DNA of 64,000 nucleotides. It comes from Piromyces finnis (Eukaryota > Neocallimastigomycota > Neocallimastigomycetes > Neocallimastigales > Neocallimastigaceae). The stretch covers positions 241,501-305,500 of the forward strand of contig MCFH01000056.1 of the NCBI GenBank assembly GCA_002104945.1, read 5' to 3'. Shown piece after piece: positions 12,983 through 24,889 of the stretch. Position numbers and translations under genes: made by a program. The notes under the pieces are model-generated. The model was not told the DNA's origin. It searched no databases and was given only the letters and a program-made list of their open reading frames with translations. Numbering within the stretch: position 1 is the stretch's first letter; each line of letters begins with the position of its first letter.

Positions 12983-14141
12983 TTACAATAAATTTAACAA
13001 ATCATTAATATTTTGTGCCATTAATTTATTTCCTAGGGATGTTATATGAGTATCTCTCCAAAAGTAATTATTCATATATTTCTTTTTATTCCAATTCCAA
13101 CGTGTTTTACAATTCTTAAATCCATAATTTCTGCAATTTTTATATACATCGTCACAAAATTCTTCCGTATTATAAATAAAAATGTTTGTATCTGGATGAT
13201 TTTCAAAAAACTCTATTCCTTTTATTTCTAATAAATTATTAAAATATTCCATTAAGTATTTATTATCAAATCTACATGCTTTACAATAAGGATAAATTTT
13301 AAAAATTAAAAAATTTCTTGCACCAGCATTATATAGATCTTCAATAACTTTAAAATAACTTTCGGAAAATGATTCTATATCCAATGTTTTATTGTGATTT
13401 TCAAAAAGAAATTCTGGTTTTACATCATTAAAACCTAAATTTGTTGCAAACAGTGAATCTTGATAATTCCATCTATTAGAAAATGGTCCTCCTTGACACA
13501 TATTATTAAAGAAAAGATTATATTGTTTTTTAAAATCCAATTTTTCATAATATGAGACATTAGAACTTCTTACACTATTTTATTACATTAATTAAAATTA
13601 TTAAAATATATATTTTAATAATTTTACGAAAAATTTGTAAAACATATATTTAATATAATAATTCCTATTACAGATTTTCATTAATAACTGAACCTCCTTT
13701 TCCATAATTCCATAATGTCATATTATGAATATCAATAAAATGTAAAGGCCAATTTTTACCACCTGAACAATTCTAATTAAATATTTTTTATTTTTTGTTA
13801 AATAAATAAATTTCATAATAATACAATAATTAATATTTAATATAATATTACTTTTCCTGTATAAGTCATATCTGTATAATTTGTAGTTACTTGTGAATGT
13901 GAATCACTATTTTTTTTATGAGATAAATATAAAAAAAAAAAGATAAATAAATGAATAAATATATATAAATAAATATTAAAATTCTATTACCCAAATACAA
14001 TTAAATTAGATATTTTGGAATAATCAAAAATTGTTGTATTCGATAATAATACATATAACTCCCCCCCGAATTCATTTTTATCTTTTTAGCAAAAGATGAT
14101 ATTACTAATACAAAATCGAGTAAAAAATATTTAATTCTCAT
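12983..14141 (-). CDS. Secreted SGNH/GDSL-type esterase, four exons
   Basis: This gene likely encodes a secreted acyl (possibly carbohydrate acetyl) esterase. Exons on the minus strand are 14141-13991, 13906-13852, 13772-13672 and 13574-12983, with GTAATA, GTAATA and GTAATA donors and AG acceptors, all in phase. The protein is about 299 residues and starts MRIKYFLLDFVLVISSFA, a signal peptide. All four SGNH blocks are visible: FGDSHS (nucleophile Ser about 53), NYGKGGS (Gly about 95), LGFND (Asn about 152) and WRDTHIT (Asp about 277, His about 279). Exon 1 is out of frame by one base at a run of seven G (14061-14067 as C7); one more G would restore the frame. Because the other blocks are intact, a homopolymer sequencing error is as likely as a real mutation. 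Family assignment is firm; substrate is inferred. Confidence 0.85.
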
Positions 14142-15450
14142 TTTCAAAATTTATATAAAATTTTAAAATAAATATATATATATAGAATATTGTTTTTATT
14201 ATAAAATTCAAAAAGTACTTATTTTTTAAAAAAAAAAAGATATATGTTATTATATATATTTATTCCAAAATATATCAGAATATATATATATATATTAAAA
14301 TTAAATACTTCAATTTCATTGAATTTAATGTATTTATACTAATTACTTTTAATCATATTAATGAATATAATTATATTGTTATATAAAAAGTAAACGTAAC
14401 TAATTTTAAATATTTAATAAAATTAAAATAATACTAACTCATTAATTTTTTTTATTATATTTATAATATTAATGATAATATTAAATACAGAAAACTTTTT
14501 TAAATTTTAATTTTAAAATATAAAGTTTTTATAATTTTGTTAATTTTATTATTATATTAAAGAATATAAATATTAAAGTATAATAAACTTACATATGTTC
14601 TTTTATAAAAATACTTACCTTTAATAAACTTTATTATCTTATAAATAAAGGATATAAAATCTAGTAATTTATAATAATTATATTTATTAATATAAAAGTT
14701 TTATTATTTTTTAAGAACTAATTAAATTATTTTTGTTGAATGTTTAATAATCATTAGTAAAAGCTAATTATAATAAAATATTTTCACCAAATAAATTATA
14801 AATAAAGTTACTATAATATAAAAGAAACATATTCAACAAGTATATCACATGTATTAATAAATATATGATATATATAAATAAAAGAATGTTTATAATTTTT
14901 CACAAATAAATATTGAAAATAATATGTAGTGTAGGAGATTTTTTATAATGTATAATGTATTGAAAATGTAATAAAAATTATAAATTGGTAAATATAGAAT
15001 TTAGTATCTTTTAAGCATATATTAGAAATAGGAAATCATTAACTTTTATTAATCTCATATTATATATTTCTATTATTATATGTGAAAAGTTATATAAATT
15101 TTAATATTATAATAGTAGAAATAGGAGCCGAATAATTCATAAAATGACAAATAATTAAAATAATAAAATTTATTAAAAGTAAATTTAAAACTCTCCTATA
15201 AAACATTTGCAAATATAATTTTATAACTGAGCCTAGAGGAAGATAATTGAAATTAGGATATATTAATTATATAATAATTAGTGTTTTAAAGAAAAATTTT
15301 AAAAATAAAAGTTGATAAGAATTTCTAATTAAAGTTTAAAATTTTTATTTTTTATTAATGTTATAAATTTACCCTTTATAAAGTTTATTTATTATGTTTA
15401 TAAAAATTAATAAAGGTAATTACAAAGATTTTAATACATTTACAATTTCT
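14142..15450. other. AT-rich intergenic sequence
   Basis: It contains the promoter side of the esterase gene and otherwise only homopolymer-rich AT sequence. I see no coding exons. Confidence 0.6.
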
Positions 15451-15559
15451 TTTTATACCTAAAATATCTAAAATATGTGGTTAATGTTAATTAGAAATCC
15501 TTTACATTACAATTATTCTACGAAACATTACATTAGTAGTTTACATTATAATTTTATTA

Positions 15560-17395
15560 TTAATTAAAGTTTAATATTAGTAATAACTATATTCTTTCAA
15601 TATTATTCGCTAATTAATTTAAAAAATTTATATAACTTCGTTTTTAAGGATAAACCCTTTGTATAATTGGGTAATTTTAAAGTTTAAAATTTTTGGATTG
15701 GATATTCATAAATTATTATACCATCCATTAAGGATTGAAAAGCCTTCTGATTTTACTTACCCTATATTATTATATTTTGATAATCCCTCTGAAATTTACA
15801 AATAATTATAGACAACACATGGTTTATCTCTTTGATTTTACGTCCTTATGACAACTCATGGTTTTCCTCTTTGGTTTTACGTTCTCTTAACAACTCATGG
15901 TTAATCTTCTTAGTTTTACGTTCTTCGGACAACCCATGGATAACTCTCTGGTTTTATGTCCTTATAATTACAATTTCCTTTAGAATATTAGCTTAATTGT
16001 ATTTCAATATATTTTGTAAAATACCAATTAATAATGATAAAATTTTAATTAAATTCTTAATAGTTAATTAATTTATGTATATTGAATTTTTACATTTTCT
16101 TTTAGGTGTTTTTCCTTCCTTTTATGACTTTGTATTGATTAATTATTTTTATATTATTTAAGAATATTTTAATTTTCCTTTTAGATTTAGTTCTATTTAC
16201 GCATTAAATCTTTCATATGTATTCTAATTTTAGTTTTAAAATCGTTCTTTCATACATTAAGCTTTAGTTTCTATATAATATTTTAATTTCTTCCAATGTT
16301 TAACTAGAAACAAATATTGTTTTCTTGAATTTTAAATTTTTGTTTACTACTTCCCCCTCAAATTTAGATGTTTAGTAATAAATATTTAGATTTGAAAATG
16401 AGAAATTTAAATTTCATAAAATTTCATTGAATAAATTTTCATAACATATACGATAAGTATTAATTCCTAAACTATTATTAATAATTATCTATGAATATAA
16501 CTTATTTCACGCTAAGTTAAATCATGATAAGTTGTTAAAATATTATTGAGTACACCTATTTCAGGCTAGGTTATTCAAAATATATATATGTAGAATATGC
16601 TTATTTCACGCTAAGCATTTCTAACTTTAATAAATTACCTCATTTGAAATATTTGCTATGTATATTAGCAATAACAGCCTAAGGGATGAGCATTTGACCA
16701 GTAATATATTTGCTTTATAGGTAGCAATAACTTTAATAATGCTTTTGAGGCTAAATATTATCTTAAAGTATTGTTATAATGATTTAATTCAAAGAGTAAT
16801 ATACTGGATAATAATCTGAAAGATATTATCATAAAGAAGTAGTTTGTTATTTTCACAAGGATAATTTCAATTCTTATTGTATAATTTAATTGCAATAGGA
16901 TATTTTATATATACTTATCAAATAATAGTTAATTATTCTAGTTCTTGTTTCTAATTGTAAAATAAAGTATTTTCTTTCTATTCTATCTTTTCGCCATAGG
17001 GGAAAGATAGAATAGAAAGAAAATTAAAATTACGGTGATTTTAGAAACCTCATATATAAATCGCCACTTTCAACGTAGTGAGTGATCGCCGACTAATTAG
17101 CTGACATTCTAATTAACCGAGCCGACTTCGATATAGTTTAGAAGGATTTTATTCTCTTCAACTATTGATACTGTAAATGTCGTTATCTTACCATATTAAC
17201 TTGTTATAATTTTACTGGTATATCTACTTATTTTAATTTGAAGTAAAGAAATAAATATTTGAGGAATATTTTATTCATTTGTTTGATTTTTTAATGATCA
17301 TTACATCATTAAAATTTATTATCATGAAAATATTATTTTACAATATTTTAAAGGATAGACAATTGAGAAAAATGAATGAATGAAAACATTAGAAT
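15560..17395 (-). mobile_element. Rearranged second copy of the non-autonomous LTR element interior
   Basis: 15,560-16,470 is the reverse complement of about 5,090-4,090 of the first element, including the tandem repeat (15.79-15.96 kb) and the TTCCCCCTCAAATTTAG tract. It then skips to the reverse of about 3,540-2,990 (16,470-17,000), with the TTTCACGCTAAG repeats. At 16,969-17,024 the strand flips through a 22-bp hairpin, and 17,031-17,395 runs forward, matching about 3,690-4,055. The blocks AATCGCCACTTTCAACGTAG and GAGTGATCGCCGACTAATTA are nearly identical to the first element. No LTR borders remain. The SerRS segment is absent. Confidence 0.8.
16969..17024. repeat. 22-bp perfect hairpin at the strand-switch point
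   Basis: The left arm (16969-16990, starting ATTTTCTTTCTATTC) and right arm (17003-17024) are exact reverse complements with a 12-nt loop containing CGCCATAGG. The first element has only one strand of this sequence (near 2,990-3,030), so the palindrome arose at the inversion junction. Confidence 0.9.
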
Positions 17396-18720
17396 GTGCA
17401 AGAAGCATTTTAATAATAATTATTCTCCAGTCTATTCATACAAATGAGACTTATTTAATCATTAGTTATTCAATGATATGGCTGAAACTCTATGGATTAT
17501 ACATCTACATTATTATTTTACATTACATATTGTTATATTTGTCAAATATTTACATTACATTATTTTACATTGTAGAATTAATTAATATTAAAATTCAAAT
17601 TATATACATATTATTTTTATATCATATCTTATTATGTAACTGTAATATTTACATTGAAACCTTTTCTCTTTGTTAACTTATTAATAAAATTAACTTTATT
17701 TCACATTGATAATGTTTATTTAATTGAAATAATATAAATGTATAAATGTTTATTTTATTTATTTATCTATTTCATAAGTGTATGGCTTATTAATGGACTG
17801 TGAATATTAAACTATTGTTAATGCTTATAGTTTTTAATTATAATAATATAATAATGGTATAATATATTGGAAATAAATAAAAAGTAATAATAATGAAATA
17901 GAAGTATTTTTTTTTGAAATAATTTATAATAAATTTAAAAAATGTAATAAAAGATATATAACCAATTTACACATTTTAGGTATAAATGTATATTATATTT
18001 CATTTAGAGATAAATTAATTGTAATTGTAGAATATTATTAAGTTTTAGAAAGGCAAAACAACACCTATTGTTTAATAATAATAAAAGAAAGAGTTTATTA
18101 TATTTGTTTTTTATGCTTTAAGTAAAAAAGTACATTTATAAATATTTTAATCAAAAAAAGTAAAAAGAAAAACTTTAAAAAATCATAAAATTACAATTAT
18201 GAATTAAAAAACATTTTTTGAATAAATTGTTTTTAATATATATTTATTATTTTTTATTTTATTTTATATATCATTACTATTTATTATAGTTTCTTATTGA
18301 TTATTATTTTAAAAATATATTTTAAAATTCCCATATAAATAAATGAATATTATATAAATAATAAATAAATACAATGGAATATAAAAATTTTACAATAAGT
18401 TTGAATTTAACTTTATCCCAAAAATAATATAGCACAAATTCTTTATTTAATAATGAATATTAATATAATTATTAAAGGTTACACAAAATAATGAAAATAA
18501 CGAAAATAACACAATTAAGATTTATTTTTTTATTTAAAAACTTTACTAATAAAATCAATTTATGTAATGAATTATTTACATCAATGATAAAAAATGTTTC
18601 GTTCTATAACAATTTACAATTTTTGCTTTTTAGTTTGTGGACTAAAGTTTTTTTATCTTTTTTCAAATATATTTGAAATAAAATTAAAAAAAAATTAATA
18701 TTTGTCATTATATAATGATT
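17396..18720. other. AT-rich intergenic sequence
   Basis: No convincing exon. A 61-codon plus-strand ORF at 18,491-18,676 is low-complexity with no domain or splice context, so I do not call it. Confidence 0.55.
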
Positions 18721-19372
18721 TTATAAAATGATATTTTTAATTACCTGGATCTGTAAATAATAATTCGATAATGATTTAAAAATAATAAATATTATACATA
18801 TATAAATGTTAATAAAAGGATTTAAGCAACAGCAACAACAACAATAATATATATGCAAACCTGAAAAGATTTTTTTTTATTTTCCTGACGTTCATCTGGA
18901 TGTCTTCTTTTATTTTTCTTGCCAGGAGATGACTTGAAATCAATTGTGATTGTACCAGACATATATGAAATATTAATTGAAGTCATGTCTAATACATCTA
19001 TATCTACATCTTTATTCTCATTTTCATTAATTTGTTTTCCTTTATTTCTTTCTTTTTCTTTTTCTTCTTCGTAGACGTCTAAATCAATAATATTATTATT
19101 AATATTGGTAGTGGTAGGAGAAGAGGCAACTACAGTAGAAAAGGGAGTACTATCAGTAGTTGAATCTGTAGCAGGAGTAGTTGTAGTAGTATTGAAACTA
19201 TTGTAAATGTCATTCTATAAAAATAAAATAAAAAAAAAATTAATATATAATAAATAAATAATTTGAATAATTTTGAATCATATTAAAAATTATTAATTAC
19301 TTTCAATAAGTTAGGAACCTCAGGCATTAAGAATTTACTAAGTGAACTATCACGTGAAGAGTCTTTCCACAT
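18721..19372 (-). CDS. Unrecognised spliced gene; Thr/Ser-rich, acidic then basic protein
   Basis: The minus-strand model has three exons. Exon 1 (19372-19301) encodes MWKDSSRDSSLSKFLMPEVP plus NLLK and ends at GTAATT. Exon 2 (19214-18861) encodes a Thr/Ser-rich stretch, an acidic and Lys-rich stretch (DLDVYEEEKEKERNKGK), then SGTITIDFKSSPGKKNKRRH and a basic tail ENKKKSFQ that could be a nuclear signal. Exon 3 starts at 18750 with ATCCAG (Ile-Gln). Read through, it stops at 18721-18723, giving about 151 residues. All junctions are phase 0. ATCCAG followed by GTAATT could instead be a 6-nt microexon like those in the homeodomain genes, but no downstream helix-3 exon is present. No family is recognised. 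Codon use is clearly coding-like. Confidence 0.55.
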
Positions 19373-21664
19373 TTCTTATTTACACTTTACTATGATATTC
19401 ATATAAATTTTTATTATATTAAAAAAATTAATTGCAAAAATATATTTTTATTATTATTATTCTTTTACTTACAGTCAATACTTCTTAAAAAAACTGTTTA
19501 ATAAAATTTATTTATTATTTTTAAATTTAACAAATAATGGAAAAAAAAAGTTATATTTCTCTCTATATATATATTTTGTATTTTGTTTTCTTATTTTCAT
19601 AAAAAAAAAATAAAATTATTAAAAATAAATTGATTCCTATTTTTAGTTATATGAATATAATTTTATTTAATATAACTTCATTTTAAAATTATTAAATACA
19701 TAATATATATATAATATAATATATACTATATTTGAGATTTTATTTGAATATTCTTAATATTAATTATTTAGTTTTTAAATAAATTCATATGACAATAATA
19801 ATGTTTAAAAATATAAACAAAAAAATAATTAAAATTTATATTTTATTTATGTTATTGTGCTTGATTATTATTATTAATATTATTATTATTATTATATTTT
19901 GTCTTTTATATGATAAATTATTTATTTCTAATATTAAAATTATTATTTTTTATTGATAATATATAATGTATATAAATATTCCTTTTTACTTTTTATTTTA
20001 TACTGTATATCACTTATATTACCTACCAATCCCTCTTGGTAAATAGGTAAATGCTTTAAATATTGTCATTTTCATTTTTGTTACATAGTCAATATTTCAA
20101 GCATTGTCTTTTTTTATTTTGCCATAAAATAAATAGCTAAAAAGGAAATATTTATGTTTAATATAGAATATCACTTGATGTCGTTTGATTTACTATAGAG
20201 TAATTATATAAAAATAAAAAGCAATATTATATTATAGACATACTCTAATATATTTATATTTATGATTTATTAGGCTTCTGACTTTTGACTTGTTATTTGT
20301 GAACTAATTTCATGCAGTGTGTTTTAGAGTAATAAATTAATATGAAACCAATCATTTAAAATAATAATATGAATCGAATAAAACTTTAAAGCAAATATTT
20401 CTTATTTAAATTTAGTTGGACTATATTTCATTAGTATATTAAAATACTCAATTTTATTCATTTTTATGTATCTTTTACCATCAGTGCATGATCTATAATA
20501 TAAAAAGATTAATCTGAATGAAAAAAAGAAACAGATAAAATTGTGTAAAATCTTTAATTTAAATAAATTAATTTTAATTAAGTTAACAAATTAAAAAAAA
20601 AAGTTTAATAATTAAATATTCAATTTCTATTAAAAAAAATAAATATTATTAGGGAAATTAATTAAAAAAATAAAGGATTTATTTATTAAAAAAAATGGCT
20701 TTAATTTTTAATGCTTTACCAACATTTAACATTTGGATATCCTTTTTATATTATAGTATAAACAGAATAAAAAAAAATCAAATAAACTATTAAATAAACA
20801 TATTTGAATTTTTATTTATTTTTTTGGTTTTTTAATTTTCTTTTATTTATTTTACGTATTTTAAATACAATTTTTTTTAAGTATTTCATTATAGTTAAAT
20901 AGAATATAATAGAATAATTCTAAATTGCTATCTTTAGTTTTTGTTTTTAGATTATTTTTTTTTTCAAAAAAGTATAAAATAATTTGTCCATATTTGGAAA
21001 ATTAAGTTATTTAAAATAAATGAGTAAAACGCTATTAACAATATGATTGGTATAAAATAATTAATAACTTTATTTATAATAAAATTTTATTATTTTATAT
21101 ATTAAATTAATATTATTTTTTTATTTGTAAAACTTTAAATATTATAAATAAATTAATCCAATTTTATTTTAATATTTGAGCCACCTTAAAAAAAAGGTTT
21201 TCTTTTGGTATAATCTATTACCACCAAATAAAAATTAAAAAAAGGTTTGAATATTTATTAATAAATAGATTTTTATAAAATAACAATATAAACCAGTTTT
21301 TGTCATTTAAATAAATAAAAAAATAAGTATATAAAAGAATTATGATAAATAGTATTTAAAATATTTTTAAAGCCATTTCATTATTTCAAGAAATAAACAA
21401 AAAACATTTAAATAAAACTATTTTGTTATTAATGATTATAATAAATATTTATAAAAATATTATTTTAAATTGATTTTAAATAGAATAATTTATCAATAAA
21501 TATATTATGATTAAACATATACTTAATAATGTATACATTGGTGTTAATGTATTAACAAATCTAATATATTTAATTTAAATATATTTAGAATATATATTGG
21601 AATGTAATTTTATAATATATTTTAATATTAATATTATTTATTATATTTGTAGTATAATAATAAT
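19373..21664. other. AT-rich intergenic sequence
   Basis: Roughly 2.3 kb of AT-rich sequence with no supported gene, containing only homopolymer and dinucleotide tracts. Confidence 0.55.
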
Positions 21665-22900
21665 ATATATTATAATATTAATTAATATGAAATTTAATAT
21701 ATTTTGAAATGTATGTATAAATGGATCATTTAACTATAACTTTTTACATTTTATATAATTAAACTAAAATTTAAGAATATAAGTTTTAAAAACATTTTAA
21801 TAATCAAATAAATAAATAAAATAAACAAATAAAACTTGTTTACTTTTAAAGCTCTCTTTCTAAATATTAAACAAATAATAATTATTATTTGAAATATTTT
21901 ATAGGAATGCTTATGTTAATGTGTTGTTGAATTTTATATTAAAGAAGTTATTAATTTATTTATTTTTATAGTTAACAAAAAATATAAAATATTTTGAAAT
22001 TTGTACTATTATTTTCCATAATGAAAATAATATTATAAATATTTGATATTTAATTATATAGTCTTATTGATTATAATATTATTATTCAAATATTAACTCT
22101 ATATTAATTAAATTCATAATAAGCCATAGTCCATACTATATAAGACCATTTTAAATATTTTCTATTATATTAGATAATATAAATTAATATATTAACACAT
22201 ATATTATTTTATTTATTTAATTAATTATATTTATTTTTATTATTGGAAGATATTTTTGACCTATTTAATATAGTTAAAGAAAAAAGACAATTATAGAGAA
22301 TAGATTTTATATATTTTTATTAAGTATTTTAGGAAAAAAAGTAAAAAGTAATATTGTCTTTTTTTGTATTTCAAAATAAATATTAAATAAATATTTTTTT
22401 TTTTAAAAATAATAAATATATATACTAATTTTATTTATTTTAAATAATAGAAATTATATAATATAACCAAAATATATATAAGTTGAATAATAAATATAAA
22501 TAAACTAATTAACATACCGAGGTAATAAAAAATAAAATAAAAAACAATATTATAAATACCAGAGATTTTAATATTTGTTAATTGTATTACAAGATAATTC
22601 TGTATAAATTTTCAATAAATTTAGTGGCATAATAGTTGTACAATTGCATTATTTCATTGTATTATATTTATAATTTCTGTATACATAGTATACATAGTTA
22701 TTAATGTAATAATGGGATCAAGATACATTTAAATAATATTAATTGGCTAATGCTTCATATGCTTAGATTTATTTTTTATTATTGGTTTAATTTTAATTTA
22801 TGCAAAATATTGAATTCTTCTTGGCTATTTTGTATTATTTTAAATAATGTATTGTAAATAATTTAATTTATTATTAAATAAAATAGAAAAGAATAAAGAG
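21665..22900 (+). repeat. Third copy of the sequence found in the inner part of the inverted-repeat arms
   Basis: Blocks such as TAAGCCATAGTCCATACTAT and TTGGAAGATATTTTTGACCT occur here, again at about 31.1-32.2 kb in the same orientation and inverted at about 40.1-41.4 kb. A shorter inverted relative is at 50.7-50.9 kb. No coding frame is seen. It is either an AT-rich repeat family or the remains of another duplicated locus unit next to the homeodomain gene at 24.3 kb. Confidence 0.75.
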
Positions 22901-23447
22901 AATAGACATTTTAAATAATGTATTTAAATAATATATAAATATATAATCAATTAATAGTATTATTTGAAATAATATAATAATAATAATAAATTATTTTATT
23001 AATTATATTATATTATTTATTTTATTATATAAAAATTTTTTTAATTATTTTCATTACTATAAATTATATTTTTCTTTGTTTATTTTCAATAATATATGTC
23101 TTTTTGTTTTATTTACTTTATATTAAGTTCAATTTCTTTTTTATTTCATTTATAAAAAAAATAAATATTTTTAAGAAAAAAGAAATTGATTATAAAAAAT
23201 TAACAAGCAAAGAAGTTTTAATTATATTATATATAAATAAAAAGAAAAGATTGTCAATGTTTAACTAGTGTTTAACAATTAGTAAAATAAATTAACATTA
23301 TTTTTATATAATTCTTATTTAATACATTTTCATTATTTTTTTTATCTTTCCTTGAATTCTAATTTTATTTCTTTGTGTCTATTTTAAATATTTTAAATAC
23401 GTTTTTTAAGTATTTAGTTGGATGGCATTACTACAATATATATTGTA
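22901..23447. other. AT-rich spacer
   Basis: No gene or structured element seen. Confidence 0.55.
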
Positions 23448-23602
23448 TTAGAAGTTGTTAATTTAGCTTTTATAATTATAATTATATCAACTTTATTAAT
23501 ATAATTTATGATAAATAGTTATTGTTTTATTCAATTCAAACTACATATGTTTTATTGTGGCTTGAATATATAATCTAATACATTTCATGTATATCCTAAC
23601 AA
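23448..23602 (-). repeat. Solo/partial LTR, minus orientation
   Basis: GAAGTTGTTAATTTAGC at the start, TATATCAACTTTATTAATAT and an end near ATATCCTAACA match the reverse complement of the 217-bp LTR family at moderate divergence. It is head-to-head with the LTR at 23,642. Confidence 0.75.
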
Positions 23603-23641
23603 TTTTTAAGAATAAGAATATATTCAAAATTTATTATTGTT

Positions 23642-23880
23642 GTTAGAATATGTGTAACGTGATAAGTTTATAATATACTATGTAATATGTTTCAAACACA
23701 TTGAAATATATTTGTACTACATTAAATATATAAGCCACAATTGTAAATCATATAAATACATGTAATTTCACATAATGTAAACATTAGAGTCTTTAGAATA
23801 AATATCCTCATGTAATTCTTAATAATAAAATACATTAATAAAGTTGACATATTCATAAAACCCAATTAACCAAATATTAA
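23642..23880 (+). repeat. Solo LTR, plus orientation
   Basis: It begins TGTTAGAATATGTG and carries TAAGCCACAATTGTAAATC, AAATACATGTAATTT and TTAATAAAGTTGACATATTC, all hallmarks of the LTR family in the first 5 kb. It is older, with many differences and small indels. Confidence 0.8.
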
Positions 23881-24256
23881 TAATTATTTTGAATTACTTT
23901 TTTTTTTTTGGAAAAAAAAGTTGGTAAATTAAGTGATTTAAAAAATTTTAACAAAATTAAAGTTTTATTTATAATTAAAATTCTATTATTTATATTCTTG
24001 TTTAATAATATTTTTTTTATTATTAATAAAGCTATAAATATTTTAAATACAATATTTTTATAATATTTGAACCTTAAAAAAAGTTTTTCTTTTGTGATAT
24101 ACATCTTTAGCATTAAATATTATATAATTTATAATTTATATAATTAATCAAATTAATTATTGAGTTTTAGTAAAAAAAAAAAATATTATGAACAAAATTT
24201 AATAAAGAGTCGATTTTTTTTAGCAATTATTTTTTTTTTATTATATTAGTTGTTTT

Positions 24257-24889
24257 TTATATAATATAATTTATTTTTGATGATCCTATAACACCAAAAA
24301 ATCTGGAGTATTTATAAAATTTGTTTTTTATTGTTCTTCTTCTTGCATTAATAAACCATTGGGTAACCTAAAATGAAAATAATAAAAAACAAAATTAAAA
24401 TTAATAAATAATAATATATAAATATATAAATTATAAAGTAATTATTATTAATTATATTGTCAATTTACTTGTTTCTATAGAGTTAATTTATTGTAAATAC
24501 AATTATTAAATTTATGTTATATAAAAATATAAATTATATTAGTCAAAAATATATATGATAAAAATATAATATATATGTTATTATAGACATACAAATGTTA
24601 AAGAAAGTCTTTTAGCAAGAAGCTCCTTTTCCCACCTTGACGGCCTTTGATTTATGTATACATAATATTCAAAAAGCTCATATTGTACATTTAAACTGTA
24701 ATTTTTGCGTTTTTTTTTATTAGTACCTTCTCCTCTTGTTTTGGATTCTATTTTAAAATAGTTATAATAATAATTATTATTATCCTATTATTTATATTAT
24801 AAAATATAATTTTAATCTTTTGAATTAAATATTTATTTTATATTTTTTTGAAAATAATAATTATTTTAAATGAAAAAATATCTTACCAT
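24257..24889 (-). CDS. Non-TALE (HD2-like) homeodomain transcription factor, spliced
   Basis: This is probably a nuclear DNA-binding protein. The exon at 24747-24593 encodes KRKNYSLNVQYELFEYYVYI then NQRPSRWEKELLAKRLSLTF (helices 1 and 2). A 6-nt exon AAACAA (24474-24469, Lys-Gln) follows between consensus TATAG and GTAAAT. The last exon (24367-24257) gives VTQWFINARRRTI and a short tail ending SSKINYII. The joined domain matches the typical 60-residue spacing with no TALE insertion, with W48, F49, N51 and R53 present. The 5' end is uncertain: an ATG at 24889-24887 sits directly before a GTAAGA donor, but joining it needs one more A in the A9 run of the homeodomain exon. Another upstream exon is possible. 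A decayed copy lies at 54.0-54.5 kb. Confidence 0.8.
24469..24474 (-). other. 6-nt microexon (AAACAA, Lys-Gln) in homeodomain helix 3
   Basis: It is flanked by CTATAG and GTAAATTG. Including it gives LTF-KQ-VTQWFINARR, the exact homeodomain spacing; skipping it removes two helix-3 residues. Its flanking introns are conserved in the copy at 54.33-54.50 kb. Confidence 0.8.

Noticed and set aside
17380-17676. 98-codon hydrophobic ORF
   Set aside because: Its first codons are retroelement interior and the rest is low-complexity AT-rich sequence with no domain or homologue in the window.
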